Assembly (NCBI GenBank): GCA_019240215.1
Contig: JAFAYQ010000006.1
Span: forward strand, 1 to 64,000
Direction: 5' to 3'
Origin: Actinomycetota bacterium
GTDB lineage: Bacteria; Actinomycetota; Actinomycetes; Streptosporangiales; Streptosporangiaceae
DNA: 64,000 nt
Below, piece by piece: positions 61,330 to 64,000 of this stretch (position 1 is its first letter; the number at the start of each line of letters is the position of its first letter). A program made the translations under genes and the position numbers. Under the pieces are notes generated by a model. The model was not told where the DNA came from, did not search any database, and worked only from the letters and a program-made list of their open reading frames with translations.

Positions 61330-63372
61330 ATGGCTTTTGGGTCTGTGCTCGTCGCCAACCGGGGCGAGATCGCGGTCCGGGTGCTGCGCTCGGCCCGGGC
61401 GGCGGGCCTGCAAACCGTCGCGGTCTACTCCGACGCCGACCGCGGCGCCCCGCACGTGCGGGCGGCCGACACCGCCGTCCGCATCGGGCCGGCCGCGGCC
61501 GCCGAGTCCTACCTGTCGATCCCGGCCCTGATCGACGCCGCCCGGCGGACCGGGGCCGAAGCGGTCCACCCGGGCTACGGCTTCCTGTCCGAACGGGCCG
61601 CGTTCGCCCGCGCCTGCGACCAGGCCGGGCTGGTCTTCATCGGGCCGTCGGCCGAGGTCATCGACCTGATGGGCCGCAAGGACCGGGCCCGGCGGATCGC
61701 GGTGGAAGCCGACGTCCCGGTGGTGCCCGCGATCGAAGAGGACGACGCCGGCGACGACGAGGAGCTGGCCGGCCGGGCAGCCGCCGAGGTCGGCTTCCCG
61801 CTGCTGGTCAAGGCGGCGGCCGGCGGGGGCGGCAAGGGCATGCGGATCGTGCGCGAGGCGGCCGCGCTGCCGGAGGCGCTGGCCGCGGCCCGGCGCGAGG
61901 CCCGGTCGGCCTTCGGCGACGACACCCTGCTGGTCGAGCGCTACGTCGAGCGCGGCCGTCACGTCGAGGTGCAGGTGCTGGCCGACCAGCACGGCCACAC
62001 GGTGCACCTCGCCGAGCGGGACTGCTCGGTCCAGCGCCGCCACCAGAAGGTGCTGGAGGAGGCGCCCGCCCCGACCATCTCGGCCGCGGTGCGCGAACGG
62101 CTGACCTCGGCCGCGGTCCGGCTGGCGCAGGCGGTCGGCTACGTCAACGCGGGCACCGTCGAGTTCCTGGTGGCCGGCGAGGACGTGTACTTCCTGGAGA
62201 TGAACACCCGGCTGCAGGTCGAGCACCCGGTCACCGAGCTGATCACCGGCCACGACCTGGTGGCCCTGCAGTTCGCGGTGGCCCAGGGCGAGCCGCTCCC
62301 GTTCGGCCAGGACGACCTGGTCACGACCGGCCACGCGATCGAGGCCCGGGTCTACGCCGAGGACCCGGCCCAGGGGTTCCTGCCCCAGGCGGGCACGGCC
62401 ACGGTGGTGCGCTGGCCGGCGCGGGCGCGGGTGGACGCCGCCCTGGAGCCGGGCAGCGAGGTCGGGACCTGGTACGACCCGATGCTGGCGAAGATCATCG
62501 TGCACGGGCCGACCCGGGCGGCGGCGCGGGCCGGGCTGGTGGCGGCGCTCGGCGACACCGCCATTCTCGGGCTGACCACCAACGTCGGGTTCCTGCGGCG
62601 GCTGGCCGATTCGGCCGAGTACCGGGACGCCGAGATCGACACCGCCTGGCTGGACCGGAACCCGGGCTCGTTCCCCGCTGACGGGGATGAAGTGGCCCGA
62701 GTGGCGGCCGCGTGGCTAGTGGCGGCTGGACCTGGTGGGGTCGCTGGGCCGGCTGATACTGCTGGGGCTGGCGGGGCTGCTGGTGTGGCTGGTACTGACG
62801 GGGCTGGGCGGGCAGACGTGCGGGATCCGTTTGGCCGCGGGGACGGCTGGCGGCTGTCCGGGCCGGCCGCGCCGGTGCTGGCCGACCTGCGGGACGGTGA
62901 CGGCGACCATCCACTGCGGGTCGATGTCGCGGCGGGCGTGGTATCCGAGGGCGAGAGGTCCTGGCGGGTGCGCCCGGCCTATGAGGACGCGGACGGGCGG
63001 TTCCGGCTCGAAATCGAGGGAGCCCTTTACATATTCGAGGGCGAGATCAGCGCCCGGGCAGTCAGCATCAGCTATCAGGGCCAGGCCTATGTCTACGTCC
63101 GGCCGGGCGGGCCGGGGGCCCGGGGCGACGCCGCGGCCGCATCCGATGGGCTGGTCACCGCGCCGATGCCCGGCACCGTGCTCTCGGTGCGGGTGAGCCC
63201 GGGCCAGGACGTCGCCGCCGGGGAGATCCTCGGCGTGCTGGAGGCGATGAAGATGGAGCTGTCGCTCACCGCTCCCTACGACGGGACGGTGGCCGAGATC
63301 GGCGCCAAGGCCGGCGACCGGGTGGCGCTGGGACAGCAGATTTTTGTGGTGGCAAGCGCGGAACAGGAGTAA
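61330..63372 (+). CDS. Acyl-CoA carboxylase biotin carboxylase/carrier (alpha) subunit
   Basis: A 680-residue protein. Residues 1 to about 450 form the biotin carboxylase (VLVANRGEIAVRVLRSA, ATP-grasp loop AAGGGGKGM, HVEVQVLAD, EMNTRLQVEHPVTE). A Gly/Ala-rich linker at about 455-505 (AGPADTAGAGGAAG) joins the interdomain region, and the C-terminal biotinyl domain carries EAMKMEL with the biotin-acceptor Lys. It carboxylates its own biotin with bicarbonate and ATP. The ATG at 61330 is chosen since homology begins there. Confidence 0.93.
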   Translation: MAFGSVLVANRGEIAVRVLRSARAAGLQTVAVYSDADRGAPHVRAADTAVRIGPAAAAESYLSIPALIDAARRTGAEAVHPGYGFLSERAAFARACDQAGLVFIGPSAEVIDLMGRKDRARRIAVEADVPVVPAIEEDDAGDDEELAGRAAAEVGFPLLVKAAAGGGGKGMRIVREAAALPEALAAARREARSAFGDDTLLVERYVERGRHVEVQVLADQHGHTVHLAERDCSVQRRHQKVLEEAPAPTISAAVRERLTSAAVRLAQAVGYVNAGTVEFLVAGEDVYFLEMNTRLQVEHPVTELITGHDLVALQFAVAQGEPLPFGQDDLVTTGHAIEARVYAEDPAQGFLPQAGTATVVRWPARARVDAALEPGSEVGTWYDPMLAKIIVHGPTRAAARAGLVAALGDTAILGLTTNVGFLRRLADSAEYRDAEIDTAWLDRNPGSFPADGDEVARVAAAWLVAAGPGGVAGPADTAGAGGAAGVAGTDGAGRADVRDPFGRGDGWRLSGPAAPVLADLRDGDGDHPLRVDVAAGVVSEGERSWRVRPAYEDADGRFRLEIEGALYIFEGEISARAVSISYQGQAYVYVRPGGPGARGDAAAASDGLVTAPMPGTVLSVRVSPGQDVAAGEILGVLEAMKMELSLTAPYDGTVAEIGAKAGDRVALGQQIFVVASAEQE

Positions 63373-63374
63373 CC

Positions 63375-64000
63375 ATGGACCACCGTCTCGACCCCGAGCA
63401 CGAGGAACTGCGCAAGACCGTGGAGCAGTTCGCCCGCGAGACCGTTGCGCCGGTCATCGGCGACTTCTACGAACGGGACGCGTTCCCCTACGACATCGTG
63501 GCCAGCATGGGACGGATGGGCCTGTTCGGGCTGCCGTTCCCGGAGCAGTACGGCGGCATGGGCGGCGACTACCTGGCGCTGGCCCTGGCCCTGGAGGAGC
63601 TGGCCCGGGTCGACTCCTCGGTCGCGATCACGCTGGAGGCGGGCGTCGGGCTGGGCATGATGCCGCTGTTCCGGTTCGGCCGCGAGGAGCAGAAGCAGGA
63701 GTGGCTGCCCCGGCTGTGCGCGGGCGAGATCCTCGGCGCGTTCGGGCTGACCGAGCCGGGCAGCGGCTCGGACGCGGCGGCGCTGCGGACCACCGCCCGG
63801 CTGGACGGCGACCAGTGGGTCATCAACGGCACCAAGGCGTTCATCACCAACTCCGGCACCGACATCACCGGCCTGGTCACGGTGACCGCGGTGACCGGTG
63901 AGCGGGCCGATGGCCGTAAGGAGATCTCGGCCATCATCGTGCCCGCCGGCACCCCCGGGTTCACCGTGTCGAAGAAGTACTCCAAGGTCGGCTGGAACGC
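63375..64000 (+). CDS. Acyl-CoA dehydrogenase (5' part, runs off window)
   Basis: The first 208 codons of an acyl-CoA dehydrogenase. The N-terminal helical domain (MDHRLDPEHEELRKTVEQFA, PEQYGGMGGDYLALALALEE) and the FAD-binding middle domain (AFGLTEPGSGSD, WVINGTKAFITNSG) are intact. AGGAG precedes the ATG, which starts 2 nt past the carboxylase stop, so the three genes form one operon. By context it could be isovaleryl-CoA dehydrogenase; the catalytic base lies beyond the edge. Confidence 0.93.
   Translation, partial: MDHRLDPEHEELRKTVEQFARETVAPVIGDFYERDAFPYDIVASMGRMGLFGLPFPEQYGGMGGDYLALALALEELARVDSSVAITLEAGVGLGMMPLFRFGREEQKQEWLPRLCAGEILGAFGLTEPGSGSDAAALRTTARLDGDQWVINGTKAFITNSGTDITGLVTVTAVTGERADGRKEISAIIVPAGTPGFTVSKKYSKVGWN

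Overview
The window is very GC-rich DNA with third-codon-position GC bias, GTG/TTG starts, 4-nt GTGA/ATGA gene overlaps and typical filamentous-actinomycete families (Scr1-type XRE plus DUF397, SARP and LAL regulators, DivIVA-like coiled coil, class F sortase, DUF4142, DUF1990). I infer a filamentous Actinomycetota chromosome; order and genus cannot be read from the sequence. I found no tRNA, rRNA, insertion sequence, CRISPR array or phage gene.

Layout. 0-0.5 kb: 5' part of a DUF1264 gene. 0.6-4.2 kb: coupled operon of GT2 glycosyltransferase, P450, polysaccharide deacetylase and a GPR1/FUN34-like membrane protein. 4.4-5.8 kb: DUF4142 surface protein with a class F sortase. 5.8-8.7 kb (minus strand): SDR, zinc dehydrogenase, pyruvyl-transferase-like protein. 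8.8-21.3 kb: large glycan locus that encodes ADP-heptose synthesis (GmhA, HldE, a GmhB domain fused to a GT2), a UXS-like epimerase, a NodU-type carbamoyltransferase and several GT2/GT4/GT9 enzymes. 21.2-26 kb: SDR, TetR plus VOC protein, PPOX protein, two DUF1990 proteins. 26-29 kb: LysR, diaminopropionate-ammonia-lyase-like enzyme, an in-frame deleted M20 peptidase remnant and an EamA transporter. 29-35.7 kb: alpha-galactoside uptake and hydrolysis locus (LacI, two permeases, binding protein, divergent GH36). 35.6-37.3 kb: MFS exporter with a long tail that overlaps the GH36 gene.

37.3-51.4 kb is the most unusual part: a nitric oxide synthase oxygenase, a large SARP-NB-ARC-TPR regulator, a small peptide gene, a flavohaemoglobin-type protein coupled to a DivIVA-family protein, a DUF397/XRE pair, a second small exported peptide, a giant LAL regulator and an HATPase. 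Its unusually long and relatively AT-rich intergenic regions carry several recurring elements: a 22-bp palindrome (four copies), TGCAAGTTGCA (three copies, always 7-8 nt from the palindrome), AATGCCGAC (three promoters) and GCAA-type heptamer repeats. I read this as one co-regulated unit in which NO synthesis and probable NO removal are under SARP/LAL control, possibly with small peptides; this is inference.

51.4-53.4 kb: mannitol dehydrogenase broken by one amber codon, then a DUF4267 membrane protein behind a 52-bp palindrome. 53.5-57 kb: phosphotransferase, SnoaL-like protein and an ABC exporter (minus strand), facing a NarL-type two-component system at 57.1-59 kb. 59-64 kb: AccR-like TetR and an acyl-CoA carboxylase/acyl-CoA dehydrogenase operon, probably for leucine or other short-chain acyl-CoA breakdown, running off the right edge.
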